Shown in pieces: positions 33,443 through 44,832 of a DNA stretch of 64,000 nt; within the stretch, counting starts at the first letter, position 1, and every line of letters begins with the position of its first letter. Made by a program: the position numbers and the translations under genes. The notes under the pieces were generated by a model. The model saw only the letters and a list, made by a program, of their open reading frames with translations. It searched no databases and was not told where the DNA came from. Origin of the DNA: Tridacna crocea (taxonomy: Eukaryota; Mollusca; Bivalvia; Cardiida; Cardiidae); NCBI GenBank assembly GCA_943736015.1, contig OX031072.1:1740501-1804500 (forward strand), read 5' to 3'.

Positions 33443-33695
33443 CGGGATGTCAATAGCTTTCACAATAAACGTGCAGATATTTGTGTGGGTCTGGTCAAAT
33501 GGAGGTGGACTGTTAAAGGTATGTGCAAAGTGTTTATCTTTGCTTATTATTACTTGGGCTTATAAATAATTTACTCATAGTTTTGAATCAACCCTTAGCC
33601 TGCTATATAACTAAAATTAGATTTTTAATTCGATATTGATAAACCACATAGTGCAGTTTCAAAGTTATGTTTTGTGGGAATAATGTCTCCTTCTC
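33443..33695. other. No gene seen
   Basis: A possible 39-nt exon (TGCAG to AAAGGTATGTG, 33472-33516) has acceptable splice dinucleotides, but I find no partner exons. Confidence 0.3.
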
Positions 33696-33792
33696 GGATA
33701 GTGTAGATCAAAGATCAGACTGCACGTTCTGTGCAGTCTGATCTTGGTCTACGCTGTCCGCAAAAGCCTTGAAAAGGTCAGCGTGTCACGCA
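33696..33792. repeat. D-family palindrome
   Basis: GTAGATCAAAGATCAGACTG and CAGTCTGATCTTGGTCTACG enclose CACGTTCTG. Followed by CTGTCCGCAAA, GTCAGCGTGTC and GGGTTAA, the fuller D form. Confidence 0.85.
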
Positions 33793-33999
33793 TTGCAGCC
33801 AAAGGGTTAATTTTAATCTATTTTTGTATCGGTATAGCCCTTTAAGGGTCGAATTTAGGAAATCTAGGTTTGTAATTTGTTCTGGATATCCGACATTGAT
33901 TGGCACCCGAAAGAAACAATATGTTATTTTTTCCAAAATGTTACTTGTTACAACCAGTAACTCTCGTTTTCCGCATTTTCTATCCAACGATGTGTGTGT

Positions 34000-34240
34000 G
34001 TTTTGAGGATGGGGTGGGAGGAAAGGGGGCTGGACGTGCTTGGCTCTGTGTAGAGTGGCAAAGTGTGGGACTCGTAACCTCGAGGTCCCTGGTTCGAGCC
34101 CCACTGGATCCGCTAGATATCTTGAAAGAATGTCCTTGGGCAAGGCACTTTAGAGCCCCAGCTTTGTACTGGTGCAACCCAGGAAATAAATGAATATGTC
34201 AGCTGTCGCTATGCAATAATTGCAGTCATGTTGAAAGCGG
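34000..34240 (+). mobile_element. tRNA-derived SINE
   Basis: GTAGAGTGGCAAAGTGTGGG is box-A-like and GGTTCGAGCCCC box-B-like. The body continues with CTTGGGCAAGGCACTTTAGA and TGTTGAAAGCGGCGTGATAA. A long AATC microsatellite follows directly as its expanded tail. Confidence 0.8.
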
Positions 34241-34303
34241 CGTGATAAATCAGTCAGTCAAGCAGTCAGTAAACCAAACAACCAATCAACTAACCAACCA
34301 GCT

Positions 34304-34338
<35 letters not shown>

Positions 34339-34403
34339 TACTCAACCACTTAATTAATCAAATCAATCAATCAACCCACCATCCAATCAACCAACTAACT
34401 AAA

Positions 34404-34438
<35 letters not shown>

Positions 34439-34545
34439 TTATCAACCACTTAATTAATCTAATCAATCAATCAACCCACCAACAATTAATCATCCAACCA
34501 TCCAATCAACCAACCAAACCAAAATCCAATCAATCAATCAATATA
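34241..34545 (+). repeat. Expanded (CAAT)n SINE tail
   Basis: About 300 bp of CAAT/CAAC/TAAT variants with three pure (AATC)7-10 blocks. A 60-bp higher-order repeat (block, CAACCACTTAATTAATC, CAACCCACCA) occurs twice, showing local duplication of the tail. Confidence 0.9.
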
Positions 34546-34629
34546 AGGGGTACAAAGTCGTATTTATGCAGAGGTAGTTTTATACTTCACTAGGAGAAAC
34601 TATTGGACTCGAAAAAAATGAAAACATTT

Positions 34630-34777
34630 AACATCCAGCAAAGTGTGGCTCAAAATGATGGGTTACGTCTTTAACAGGGTAGAAAATATTATGATTAAAG
34701 GAGAAAATGCTGGTTACCAGCATTTTCTCCTTTTCCCACAATGCTTTCAAAATCCACCTTGGTAATGGTCGTTTTAA
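34630..34777. repeat. E-family MITE, reverse, truncated
   Basis: Core ATGCTGGTTACCAGCAT intact; right end GGTCGTTTTAACCC. Confidence 0.7.
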
Positions 34778-35023
34778 CCCGTTATTGTTGGATGAAGGGG
34801 TATTTTACTTACCTATATTTCATTGAAGTGTAAGTGTTTCTCGGATGTATGGGTGTTTAATCACCTCGAACAAAGACGCAATGAAAAACTCATAATTTTG
34901 TCATAAAATTGTCATTTTTTGCAAAAGGGTTTGTAGGTTGGTTGGCTGATTTTCGTTTATTTATCGTAACCGATTGCCCATATATAGGCGACGCTCCTAG
35001 GAGACTGTTACTTATATTAATGG

Positions 35024-35428
35024 GCATCTTCGCGAGCCAAGGTTACGATCACTACGTGGATCTTACTTTGGCTGATTGAGCCTGATTTCGAGATTCCTGC
35101 GATGCGCCCTCTATTGGATGCTGGTTATTACCCCCCTTTACATCATATTTCTAAAAGCCAATGAAATATCGCTTTTCAAACCGCTTTGAATACACATGGA
35201 GCCATAAGCCGACATCCACGTGGGTTTCAGGTTTACCTTCCATTCGAAATGTAGCGGCCTTGTTCTATTTTTATCAAACATGAAATGCTACGAGAGATTT
35301 CATTCGTTGCAGTTAGAGCTGGCTGCATCCAATGAAAAAGCGTATCGGGGCAATGTAAAGATCAAGCTCGATACGCCAAGGGTAGAGTAGCGTAGTAAAT
35401 CGTCAGCCTTGGCTTGCAAAGATGGTTA
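35024..35428. repeat. L-family foldback element
   Basis: GGGCATCTTCGCGAGCCAAG and GGTTACGATCACTACG at the left are answered by CGTAGTAAATCGTCAGCC and TTGGCTTGCAAAGATGG at the right. An 85-bp deletion derivative lies at 62730. Confidence 0.7.
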
Positions 35429-35571
35429 ATAGGAGATAATGCAGGATGCAGGACAAAACCTAGCTTAAGTTAGATACTTAAAAATACTCGGTGTTAATAA
35501 AACGTTAGTATCGTCACTCGGGATCCTGGTTCTTAATCGAAAGACTTTTTAACATATTTAGGTTTGCTGGT

Positions 35572-35635
35572 GTAATACGGAGAAATGAGCCCCATTACAA
35601 AATGACACATGGGTCATTTCACTACGTAGTATATA
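35572..35635. repeat. M-family half element
   Basis: GCTGGTGTAATACGGAGAAA, then CAAAATGACACATGGGTCAT and CACTACGTAG match the left arm of the foldback at 9034. Confidence 0.75.
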
Positions 35636-35664
35636 TATGGCTGTGTTGTGGTTAAAGAAATGGA

Positions 35665-36120
35665 GGATATTTGTTTTTTTCGGTGAAAGATCGAAATTTA
35701 TTTCATCGAGTGAACACCATCGGTAATATGTTCACGAGTGGCGCAGCCACGAGTGAAAATATTGCCGATGGTGTTCATGAGATGAAATAAATTTCGATCT
35801 TTCACAGGAAAAAAAACAACAAATATTCTATTTATTTTATGCTTTTAACCCTTTCTGGGAGGAGCTTTATCAAAATTCAGTACAGTTCTTTTTTCTTATT
35901 CCCCGTGGCGTACCCCTCCCGCATAGCAACGTTATGTCAAGCGCGAGAAATGTAAGGTATATGACGTCATATTTCCCATCTGGTTGTTAGGCACGCGCAA
36001 TTTACCTAGGCAATAAGAACGTGAAAATCGGTATTTTCACTGGTGGTACCAGTGTAAGATCGAAAAATATTTTCACTGCTATTTCCCGATATCCTACCGG
36101 GAAGCATGAAATAAACAGTC
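35665..36120. repeat. Foldback element with 70-bp hairpin
   Basis: GTGAAAGATCGAAATTTATT and CGAGTGAACACCATCGGTAA are mirrored by the reverse complement ending at 35806. The following sequence to TGAAATAAACAG belongs to the same repeat. No coding. Confidence 0.65.
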
Positions 36121-36312
36121 TAACACAAATTACGTTAAAGCTGTTACCATTATGTAACAGTTAATCTGATATCAAGGTCAAAGCGCTTTCACAGCGTCTT
36201 GGTCGTAGACGACAAAATTTTAGACATAATCATATCGTCGTTTTACCTCAAAAACCTCGTAATTAAAGCTTGTAACTTGAAGTAAACCCATGGCAGATAT
36301 TTAACAACAAAT

Positions 36313-36485
36313 TAAATGTTCCTGAAATGATGCGATTTGTCTTGTAAGGGGAAGAAAGCACAGTGCAAGGATAGAAAGCAGCGTGGGAAAAGGAGAAAGT
36401 GCTGGTTCAGCAGTTTCTCTTTTTCCCACGCTGCTTTCATGGACCTTTCCTCTCAAGAGTCTTTAAAATTCATAAACATTTGGTG
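36313..36485. repeat. E-family-like palindrome
   Basis: GCGTGGGAAAAGGAGAAAGT and CTCTTTTTCCCACGC around GCTGGTTCAGC; ends degenerate. Confidence 0.6.
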
Positions 36486-36598
36486 AAATGTAAACATATT
36501 TATGGTTTTATCGAAGCAAAATTTCCATAAGCAGACCATTGGTTTCTACCGTTTCATTTAACCCTTTACCACACGTCAAAATTGTAGACCTATCATCA

Positions 36599-36705
36599 CA
36601 CTGGAGAGACATTACGAACTTGTTCCTGGTCAACGTTACTGTCCCTGTCAATTTTACGTACCCGTTCGAATAAAAAACGTGGCTGCGCCCACAAGATTAC
36701 ACAAG
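36599..36705 (+). other. Conserved short frame in left J arm
   Basis: TLERHYELVPGQRYCPCQFY then VPVR and, after changes, APTRLHK, ending at a GTAAGC donor-like site. The right arm encodes the same peptide on the minus strand (40549-40436). The cysteine pair CPC and the conservation are suggestive, but no family is recognised. Confidence 0.3.
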
Positions 36706-37299
36706 GTAAGCACAAAAACATAATTTTTTAACATGTTATTGAATAGATATGCAGTTGCAGGTTGTCGCACGGAATATCTGGGATGTCAGTGCACGTTAAT
36801 CTCTAGTTCTTTTGGTGGTTAATCGTTTGTTGAAGACGTTTAATCCAACAAAGTTTCGCCGGGGACTACGATTTCTGAAAAAACACTACTTGGAGTCTCC
36901 AAAAACCCTTGTAAAACATATACACTCAATATTCTGAAGTGTGTGCCGTGTCAGATGACCAATACAGTGATTATCCTCAGCACTATAAACCGATAAAAAA
37001 TCAAATTGCAGTTATTCAGGGATATTTTGCCATTTTTAAATTACAACGTAAGATGCTCCTACGGTCAATACAACGATTCAGCTTCTGAGCTGAAAATACG
37101 GTAAGCGTATGGGTTTGTGTTACAGTGAACAATTTTGTTATTAAGTTGGTCAAGATTCTATATTAATCATCGTAGTCACAGTCGTAGTGTAGTTAAATAA
37201 ATACTTAAATGGAAGTACAATTCTACAACACATTGAACTCTTCTTTCTATCAATAGGCGTAATGTTACTAGGCATGTTCTGGCGATCTCCCCAATTTTA

Positions 37300-37500
37300 T
37301 TAAGCTGGCAGAATCAGACACCCATCGTGAAGAGAGAGAGAGAGAGAGAGAGAGGTATCATTAGGTAGACTGGTCCTTGAACATACAGAACATTGACCTA
37401 AAGCGAAAAGTCTTGGTCCACTTCCGCCTGCACGGAATGCACAAGCTGACCTGGGCAGATTCTTTCCGCAGATCTATGCATTAAGCCCCCTTTCCACAAA
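37300..37500. repeat. (AG)n microsatellite and F-like fragment
   Basis: About 12 AG units at 37332-37355 are followed by TAGGTAGACTGGTCCTTGAA, a common outer block of F elements, and TGCATTAAGCCCCC. Confidence 0.6.
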
Positions 37501-37765
37501 GTATCGCTGATCAATATTTAAATATTAAATATTAATATATATTTAGATATTCAGATATTAATAGTTACTTTTAGGTGTGCCGCTTACAAGGCATACGAAT
37601 GGTCGGTCGTTGATGATCATTATTATTAAATCATATTCACAAAAACGAGTCTCTTGATAACGATATCGAAGATGGTATTTATAATAGTTATGGATCTTCT
37701 GCAAGATAGTTATGATAGATATCCTTTGCATGATACTGTCTGTCATCAAGCTCTTCATCTATATC

Positions 37766-39875
37766 AGAGGAATTTGACATCCTATAACCAAAATAAATGA
37801 TCAAATATGAAAAAAATATCTCCCCTATATAATGTAAACAGAAGGACTGCAACGCCTCGATTGTCTCATTCAAAATCCCAGAAATGCGCCCAACTGTCTC
37901 ATAGGAATACGGAAGTTGAGCCTATATTTTTTGCAAATCTTTCTAAAACTAAAACAAAAGAAAAGTGAAGTAAGGTATTCTCGTATTTTGTGAATATTAT
38001 TATTGATTGTATGCATTAGAATCTAATTTTAACATCGGTATTCGGGAATGCTACTCGATAATACATTGATAATATACGACTTTATATCCGAGATATTGTG
38101 ATTGAATCATCGGGACAGAGCCATAAATTAAACTGCTCATTGCAGGAAGTCCTTGTATCTATCACTTAGTGGTGGGCAGATGATCGACTATAGTCGAAAG
38201 TCATTTGGTTTTGGCTTCCGATTCCGATAATCGATTGAGAAAACCCGGAATCGATTGTAGTCGATTCTTGAATTCGCTTGGTGTCTAAACTTGAATTCTT
38301 GGTTTTGTGACTATCATTAATCACAATCTTCGATTGAACAGTAGATAACAAACATCAAAATTGGCCGGAAAAATGAGAAAGAAATTTTTGTCCATGCATT
38401 ATTTGACAAAACTTGACAACTCGGCACGCTTCTCATTTGATCCCTTAGTCCGGGTTTTGAGACTTGGAAATTTGAAATGATCTGTCTTTGACAGTGGAAA
38501 ATATCTGACGTATGAAATTATCGTCCAGAGCTTTATAAAATCTAGCTTGCGTACATCCGGCAGAAAATTGGGCAAAACACGATCAGTATAAAATGCGAAG
38601 GACCCGCGGATGATAATGAGTCTGTCGAGTCATTTATGACAGAGTAACAAAGGTGTTATTCCTCTTATCTAGTGTAAAGTGACAGATTTTTTAATTTACT
38701 TGCTATTTAAACTGACTGGATGATGTCAAATCATGTAGCAATACCTCTCCAAAAATTAATTGTCACGAAAAAGCGTGAAAACCCATGACAATACAATGAG
38801 CAGCTTGGCCTCGTCCGATCAGGGATACTTCAAACTATCTTCTCATCAATAATAATGGATTTATACAGTGAATTTATACCAATCTCTGAATAAAGCAATA
38901 AGTGAAAGCTAAATTCCGTTCATGAGTGAAAAAAATGTTGTTTTATGAAATGAAAATATAGATCTATAGCAGACAGGTTTGGGGGGGGGGGGGGGAGGGG
39001 GTGGTTGAAGTCGTTTTGTCTGCAAATGCTTTAAATATGTCTGATTGTTTTTTTGTATATGGAAAAATGAACACTATAGATTATTCATGTGCTAAAACAA
39101 TAAAACAGAATAAAGTGCTTTACTTGAAATCTTTATAACGTCTCATCTGAAGATTTAAATGTCTCATTACTTTTGAAAATGTCCCATTGATTTTCAAAGA
39201 CAGGAGCCATTGTCTCATTGAAATAAATTCTTTACCGATCACTGTTAGCCTAGCGATAGAAAACACAAAAATGTACCTGCGACATTCGGCGATTCCTCAG
39301 TAGACACCTTTTAACCGGAAATATCCGTCATGTATTACATTTTTTTTTACAATTTCTATCCATCGAGGAGGCCATTCGCTGACGTCACAGGATTCCCAGG
39401 AAGGGCCAGGAAGTGTATTTTCGGATTATGTATTAGAGTCAAATATCTTTTCTTTAAAAGATAATACGGTCAAATACTTTTATTAGTTACTTGTATTAAG
39501 TATCATGTGATGTCCATAAATATATCTTAAAAACGAAAAAAAAAAAAAATAGTAATACGTAATCCGAAAATACGTTTCCTGGCTCTTCCCGTGACGTCAG
39601 CGAATGGCCTCCTCGATGAATAGAAATTGTCTCCGGTTAAAAGGTGTCTACTGAGGAATCGCCGAATGCGGCAGGTACATTTTTGTGTTGTCTATCGCTA
39701 GGCTAAAGGAAATTATGATCAATGTTTGTTTCGTGGGTGATTTTGGGTGGGAAAGGCTGTCTTGTGCTGTCGCTTGCAATCGAGACGTTGCATTCCTTGT
39801 GTTTATATTATATAGGGGAGATTTTTTTTTTCCATATTTTATCATTTATTTAAGTTATAGAATGTCAAATTCCCT
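37766..39875. repeat. I-family long foldback element, copy 2
   Basis: Left arm starts GAGGAATTTGACATCC and right arm ends GAATGTCAAATTCC. TCTATATCA flanks both sides as a 9-bp target duplication. About 1.37 kb (37870-39235) replaces about 70 bp present in copy 1, so the left arm is split. The inner palindrome at 39240-39690 matches copy 1. Confidence 0.75.
38979..39002. repeat. Poly-G tract
   Basis: A run of about 15 G, then AGGGGGTGG, inside the segment unique to I copy 2. A similar G-run occurs at 23466. Confidence 0.9.
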
Positions 39876-40345
39876 TCTCTATATCATGGCATTTCATTTT
39901 CAAAAGCATCAAAAGGATAATAAACCTGACGGAAAGAAAACCTGAAAGATAGACAAGTAGACAGTTATGCATATTGATTAAAAAAAGGAAAAAAAATCAT
40001 TAAACTCGTACACAATCACATTATGATATCGTTCTCTGTTTCAATTCAGGAACTGGATCGTTTTGTTGTGTTCTGGAGCGTGGTGCGTTGCCTACAAAAA
40101 TTGAGAGAAAAGTGCTTTTTAATGGATGTCGTATAGTTTTTTGTTTTCAAATGTGGTGAATAAAGCATACGTGATTCACTTGACACAACACAAACTTCAG
40201 ATTATTGTGTTTGTATGTTTAAAAAAGCTTTTTGCTGACTTCCGGGTGTTGATTATTCAGAAATCGTTGTCGCTGACGGAAGTTTGTTGGATTAAACGTC
40301 TTTAACAAATAACAAACCACCAAAGGAACAATACAGAAATATGCA

Positions 40346-40549
40346 CTAACATCCCAGAAATTCCGTGCGACAACCATCTACAGCACATCTACTCATCTGG
40401 TTGTTATAGAAGAATGTTTTTCTGCTTACCTTGTGTAATCTTGTGGGCGCAGCCATGTTTTTTACTCGAACGGGTACGTAAAATTGACAGGGACAGTAAC
40501 GTTGACCAGGAACAAGTTCGTAATGTCTCTCCAGTGTGATCATGTCCAA
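40346..40549 (-). other. Conserved short frame in right J arm
   Basis: Minus-strand frame TLERHYELVPGQRYCPCQFY ... MAAPTRLHK, ending at GTAAGC (40436). After a gap, MSRCAVDGCRTEFLGC follows and then a stop. It could be a captured gene fragment with an exon junction, copied in both arms. Confidence 0.3.
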
Positions 40550-40737
40550 CTGAACGCATTTGCAGATGATAATTTTATAATGGCTCAATTGATGCATTTG
40601 TTTTTGATAGAGTAGAAAACTTTGTGGGAATCACAAGTTTTCAAAAGGCTTCTTCGATTTGTCGCCTGCAAAAAAAAATCAAATATTGACAAATCTAAAA
40701 TGTTATCGTTTAGAAAAGAGTGTAACAATTTTAAATA

Positions 40738-41023
40738 CTATACCAGGACGAAAAAGAAACGCAGGGTACCAAACGAGATATTGAACAAACTTTGAGTCTC
40801 CATATGCAGTAAGTCACTACTTTTTCACCGAGGAGTGGGTACTGTCAATAAGACGCCATCTTCTCATTTCCTTTTGGTCACACTGAAATGAAACTTCGTC
40901 AAAATATTCAAAACTGACCAGTGGTAAACATAAAATCATAATTTAGAATTCTCAATCAAGTTATAAACCTCTAAACTACATTGAAAGGTTACCCTGCGTT
41001 TCTTTTTCGTCCCAGTGTAATTT
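40738..41023. mobile_element. MITE with 28-bp inverted ends and TA flanks
   Basis: CCAGGACGAAAAAGAAACGC + AGGGTA at the left; TACCCTGCGTTTCTTTTTCG + TCCCAGTG at the right; TA on each side. Short element, near-perfect ends and TA target fit a Tc1/mariner-type non-autonomous element. Confidence 0.85.
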
Positions 41024-41504
41024 ATTCGTAAATAATGAAAGGACGTAATGTTCAATTGAAAAAAAAAATCACGCTATTTTGCCTAAAGCATCATGTACAG
41101 TATATATAATTGATCCTTCTCCCAATACTGGTCGTTTTTGATGCATCTGACTGTAACATACCTGGTAAAAACAGTGTGACATTTGAACACTATTTGAGCA
41201 GAAAACTGTGGAGGCTTGCGGTACAAAATCTTTCTCATATTATCGTGCTATTTTCTTATTCATTATGCATGTAGGGTGTGCATTAATATAAAAGAAAAAC
41301 ACAACTCTTAACTTAAATTCTCCAAAGTAGACAAGGCGCTTTCTAAAAAGGATAGAACTAGATTTTCATCTGGGATAGAGGGTTACTAAAAACTGAAAAT
41401 TTAATGATACACTCCACAAATAACCCGTCTAGGTTGCGTGCTGAGCCAAAATTGAATCCTTACACGGAACCCAGGATCCAAGACCTGTGCTCTGTGAAAA
41501 GGGG
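41024..41504. other. No gene seen
   Basis: AT-rich; no supported exon. Confidence 0.4.
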
Positions 41505-41605
41505 GCTTAGTGCATTTGCAAAAAGTATCGATTCAGGTCAGCCTGCGCAGTTCGCGCAGGCTGATCTGAATCGAAACTTTTTGAAAGTTTGAAAGTTTGC
41601 CAACT
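41505..41605. repeat. F-family palindrome
   Basis: TCGATTCAGGTCAGCCTGCG and CGCAGGCTGATCTGAATCGA, flanked by AAAAAGTA and ACTTTTTGA. Confidence 0.85.
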
Positions 41606-41763
41606 TTCTGCGTGTTAAAGAATTATTCTACCTTATAACTTTGTTCGTTGTCTACAACAAAATGGATTTTACGGAAACTTAATTATGTGATGTCTTGGTT
41701 GATATAATGTATCACAGAGATGTATTAAATCTCCTTTTGCCAGGACATGGCTCATATAATGAT

Positions 41764-42034
41764 AAATTGGCCTGCAACACACAAAACGGGGCATTCGGAC
41801 ATTTGCGTAAAGTGTCGTCTCGGATTAGCCTGCGCAGTCTGCGCAGGCTAATCCGAGACGGCACTTTACGACTTCTTTAAATTTCGTGCGACAGTAGACT
41901 TGCACAAAACAGAAAATTACATAAAAACGGAAAGTGTCGTTTCGAATAAGCCTGCGCGGACTATGCAAGCTGATCCGAAGACGACACTTTACGCAAATGT
42001 CCGAATGCCCCTTTTCGCGTGTTGCAGGCCAATT
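41764..42034. repeat. F-related double palindrome
   Basis: Outer inverted ends AATTGGCCTGCAACAC and GTGTTGCAGGCCAATT. Next come GCATTCGGACATTTGCGTAA and its inverse, and two inner palindromes around TTAGCCTGCGCAGTCTGCGC and AAGCCTGCGCGGACTATGC. Confidence 0.85.
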
Positions 42035-42579
42035 ATATGTTTTGAATCTATTTCATCGGTAAGAAAATCTGAGTAAAAGTTTTTGACCCGTCGTAGTTGC
42101 AGTAATATTTTACAAAGTATTAGATGTAGTGTATCAACCATTCAATAGTTATTCATTGATACTCAGCTGGGGATAAACAGTGACTTGTCGAAAGAAATCG
42201 TGAAGATATGGCAAGAGCTGGTGTCGTGGTGTAACTGAAATATTACCGAATATCACCAGAACCGGCTTGAAATAGTAAAGATATGGTAAAGGATGTAACA
42301 TATCAAAACAAATCAAAGTATTGAAGGTACTAATAGAAGGTGATGGTAGAAAGTCAACTGGGATGTAGGTTTTAATAGCAGACCATTTCAGTAAACAGTC
42401 ATTCATTTGACCTTTAAAAACAACCTGTCTAAGGTTAATAGCATTATTTCATGATAATGTTCCATAAAAGCGTTCTTGAGTATGAAGTAGACTTTTATTT
42501 TGGCTTAGACGTGCAGGAGATCGACAAATAGCAACAGGTTTTACAAAGGTCAGACTGCCTGAGTCGATACTTTTTGATA
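42035..42579. other. No gene seen
   Basis: No supported coding sequence or clear repeat boundary. Confidence 0.4.
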
Positions 42580-42860
42580 TATATGAGAACAAGGGGTCGT
42601 GGGTTCGATCTCTTGCTCAGCCAATTTCTTTCCGATGATTGATGTTAGTTATTGGGACAGGATTCATTCCTCTCTCACCACTGACCATTGTTTCGACGAT
42701 GGTTATGTGGGAAAGCAGCCAGTGGCTTGGACAGAAAATTGTTCGGAGTACTGGTGAAAGAAACTCTTAGGGAACATGGATAATTGCACTGGAAGACGCG
42801 ATATAACTGAAATAATGTGGAAAACGGCGTTAAATACATAAAGTCAATCAACCAAGCAAT
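42580..42860 (+). mobile_element. tRNA-derived SINE, 5'-worn
   Basis: GTGGGTTCGATCTCTTGC is the box-B region. The body (CCAATTTCTTTCCGATGATT ... GTGGGAAAGCAGCCAGTGGC ... GGAAAACGGCGTTAAATA) matches the SINE at 45.67 kb and ends in a short CAATCAAC tail. Confidence 0.8.
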
Positions 42861-42884
42861 CCTTAGACATCTAGGAAATTAACC

Positions 42885-42975
42885 GATAGCAAAAAGTTTC
42901 GACTCAGGTCAGCCTGCGCGGACTGCGCAGGCTGACCTCGGTCGATACTTTTTGCAGATACATCCAACCCCCTAA
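42885..42975. repeat. F-family palindrome
   Basis: CTCAGGTCAGCCTGCGCGG and CTGCGCAGGCTGACCTCGG with AAAAAGTTTCG/CGATACTTTTTGC ends. Confidence 0.85.
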
Positions 42976-43535
42976 TCACAGCGCATGGTCATTGTAAGCC
43001 GTATGACACTGCATTAAGAATTATCTACAAACCTCTTGTGAAATGCATTACTTAGGGGAAGCACGTTTTATTTCTTTATAAATATTATGAACAACCTTGA
43101 TATTTAAGCTATCCCTTGCGTCAGGAGATAGAACGATACTGTCGAAGTTTTCAGTTTCTGGTGCGACATCGATTTGTTTACTTGGGTGATTCGTTTCCCC
43201 CGAAAGAATAAAGGAGACTCTTTCGAATTCAAAGCAAGTGCAGACTACGAATTCGAAATTTGTACAAATGCGGTTAATTTCTGCAAAATGGTGTCCTTTA
43301 ACTGTAACACTAGTAATATTAATAATGATAATAATAAGATAACACTAACAATAATGATTTTCATAATGTTATAATAATATATAATTATATAATATAACAT
43401 TAATAATACTATTGCATTAAACATTAATATCTAATAAAAAAACAAGAAGTTAAAAAAAAACTTATCTCCCGCAGGGGCATCAAAACACTTATCTCGGGGT
43501 CGTAATTGTTTAGTTAAGGGTTAACTTTTGCTCGA
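42976..43535. other. No gene seen; AT microsatellite 43305-43430
   Basis: An (AATAATAT)-rich run covers about 120 bp. A frame at 43174-43374 ends in this run and has no other support. Confidence 0.45.
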
Positions 43536-43735
43536 GTAACTCTTTACTGAACTTCAAAATTTTAAACTGGTTCAGTTTCAAAGCATTTGCAGACGAAAAA
43601 TGAAAGGGTAGTCGAGGGATAGAAAACCTTGTTGGAAAAGGAGAAAATGCTGGTTACCAGTAATTTCTCCTTTTCCCATAATGTTTTCAAAAGGCTTCTT
43701 CCTTGGGGTCCCTAAAACATGGTAAAACAGCAGTA
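43536..43735. repeat. E-family MITE, reverse
   Basis: GCATTTGCAGACGAAAAAT, GGAGAAAATGCTGGTTACCAG and AAAAGGCTTCTTCCTTGGG; ends worn. Confidence 0.7.
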
Positions 43736-44030
43736 ACCAAGAAATCGATGTTATCTTTCTTTCCGTGTCTAGTTAGAGTACTGTTTCCTTTATGAATTAA
43801 TTTCCGATTACTGATATTTATAGCCCCGAAAACCATCCGTATTTATGGTTTAAATCCTTGCATTTATATTCGCATATGGTCACTTAACATCGGGTCATTC
43901 GCATGAGTGAATTAAGGTGGATTTTCATTTGGAGAAATAATAATACATGTACTATAAGTTGAACTGCTACAAGTATTTTTTTTTCTTATTACTTTTACTA
44001 TTTCTACTACTATTTTTATTATTCCTGCAT

Positions 44031-44410
44031 TTAAGGTAAGACCTGTGTAATGGAAAACAGCTATTTCCACTGAAATATCATCCTGCAAAATTAGCTATAA
44101 TTTAGAATGAGTATTATTGAACTACTTTCACCTATTCATTTTGTCCATTTTTTCCTTCTTTGAATTATCATTTATAGATCTAAAACCACTATATTCTCAG
44201 TTCAAAAAGAGATAATAATTACCTTCCTTTTCAGAAAACTAACGAAAGTATCAAAAAATAATGTCAAGATAGACATAAACAGAATTTATGATCCGTTAGA
44301 AATGTGCAAACATATTATTTCTGCATAAATCCTTATTTATCCTTATTTATCCTTATTTATCAACCAATTAGAACTTTCACCGGAAGTGCATTACACAGGT
44401 CTTACCTTAA
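44031..44410. mobile_element. G-family MITE, copy 1 (TTAA-flanked)
   Basis: TTAA + GGTAAGACCTGTGTAATG and CATTACACAGGTCTTACC + TTAA form perfect 18-bp inverted ends. Near the right end TCCTTATTTA is present three times. The right TTAA is also the left end of the next E copy. Confidence 0.9.
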
Positions 44411-44634
44411 CCCTTTCCCAAATGGCAAATTTTGGACCACACCAAACTGAAAGCATACTGCAGATGACAACTTAACAGTTGCTAAAAAGCTGATTTTTCT
44501 ATATGATAGGGTAGAAAACATTGCGGGAAAAGGAGAAAATGCTGGTTACCAGCATTTTCTCCTTTTCCCACAATGTTTACAAAAGGCTTCTATTCCTGAC
44601 ACGTAAAAACCAGGAATTGTTTGGGAAAGGGTTA
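44407..44634. repeat. E-family MITE, reverse, abutting G copy 1
   Basis: TTAACCCTTTCCCAAATGGC to TTGTTTGGGAAAGGGTTA; core ATGCTGGTTACCAGCAT intact. Confidence 0.9.
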
Positions 44635-44734
44635 CGCCATGCTCTGCGTGATCCTTTATACCGAGCAAGTATCACATGGTCATACCATTTTGTCTAAAAA
44701 AGCGACTGAATCATGAGGTAGACAGGTCCTTTGA

Positions 44735-44832
44735 CACGCAGAAAATTTTGCCAATAGCAAAATGTTTCGGCCCAGGTCAGACCGCGGGGACTGCGCAGGC
44801 TGACCCGAGTCGATTCCTTTTGCATATGCGTT
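44735..44832. repeat. F-family palindrome
   Basis: GGCCCAGGTCAGACCGCGGGGACTGCGCAGGC-type core with TTTCGG and GTCGATTCCTTTTGC ends; partly diverged. Confidence 0.7.

Larger units (their letters stand above)
36591..40549. mobile_element. J-family foldback element, about 300-bp inverted arms
   Basis: Left arm 36591-36885 and right arm 40246-40549 are inverted copies (ATCACACTGGAGAGACATTA ... at both outer ends; GTTGGATTAAACGTCTTTAA at the inner side). Each arm carries the same short frame. The interior holds an I-family foldback (37.77-39.87 kb) and AT-rich DNA. Confidence 0.65.
36558..40730. repeat. E element split by a 3.9-kb insertion
   Basis: The left piece TTAACCCTTTACCACACGTC ... TTGTAGACC (36558-36590) and the right piece CATTTGCAGATGATAAT ... 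TAGAAAACTTTGTGGGA (from 40550) are consecutive parts of one reverse-oriented E copy. Between them lies the J foldback. Confidence 0.65.

Noticed and set aside
33472-33516. 39-nt exon with AG and GTATGT
   Set aside because: The pyrimidine tract is weak and no partner exons lie within reach.
33778-34143. 121-codon minus-strand frame with a PVGLEPGTSRLRVPH-like run
   Set aside because: This run is the reverse reading of the SINE tRNA region and appears wherever that SINE is read on the opposite strand.
34242-34457. INQSINQS repeat protein
   Set aside because: It is a translation of the (CAAT)n SINE tail.
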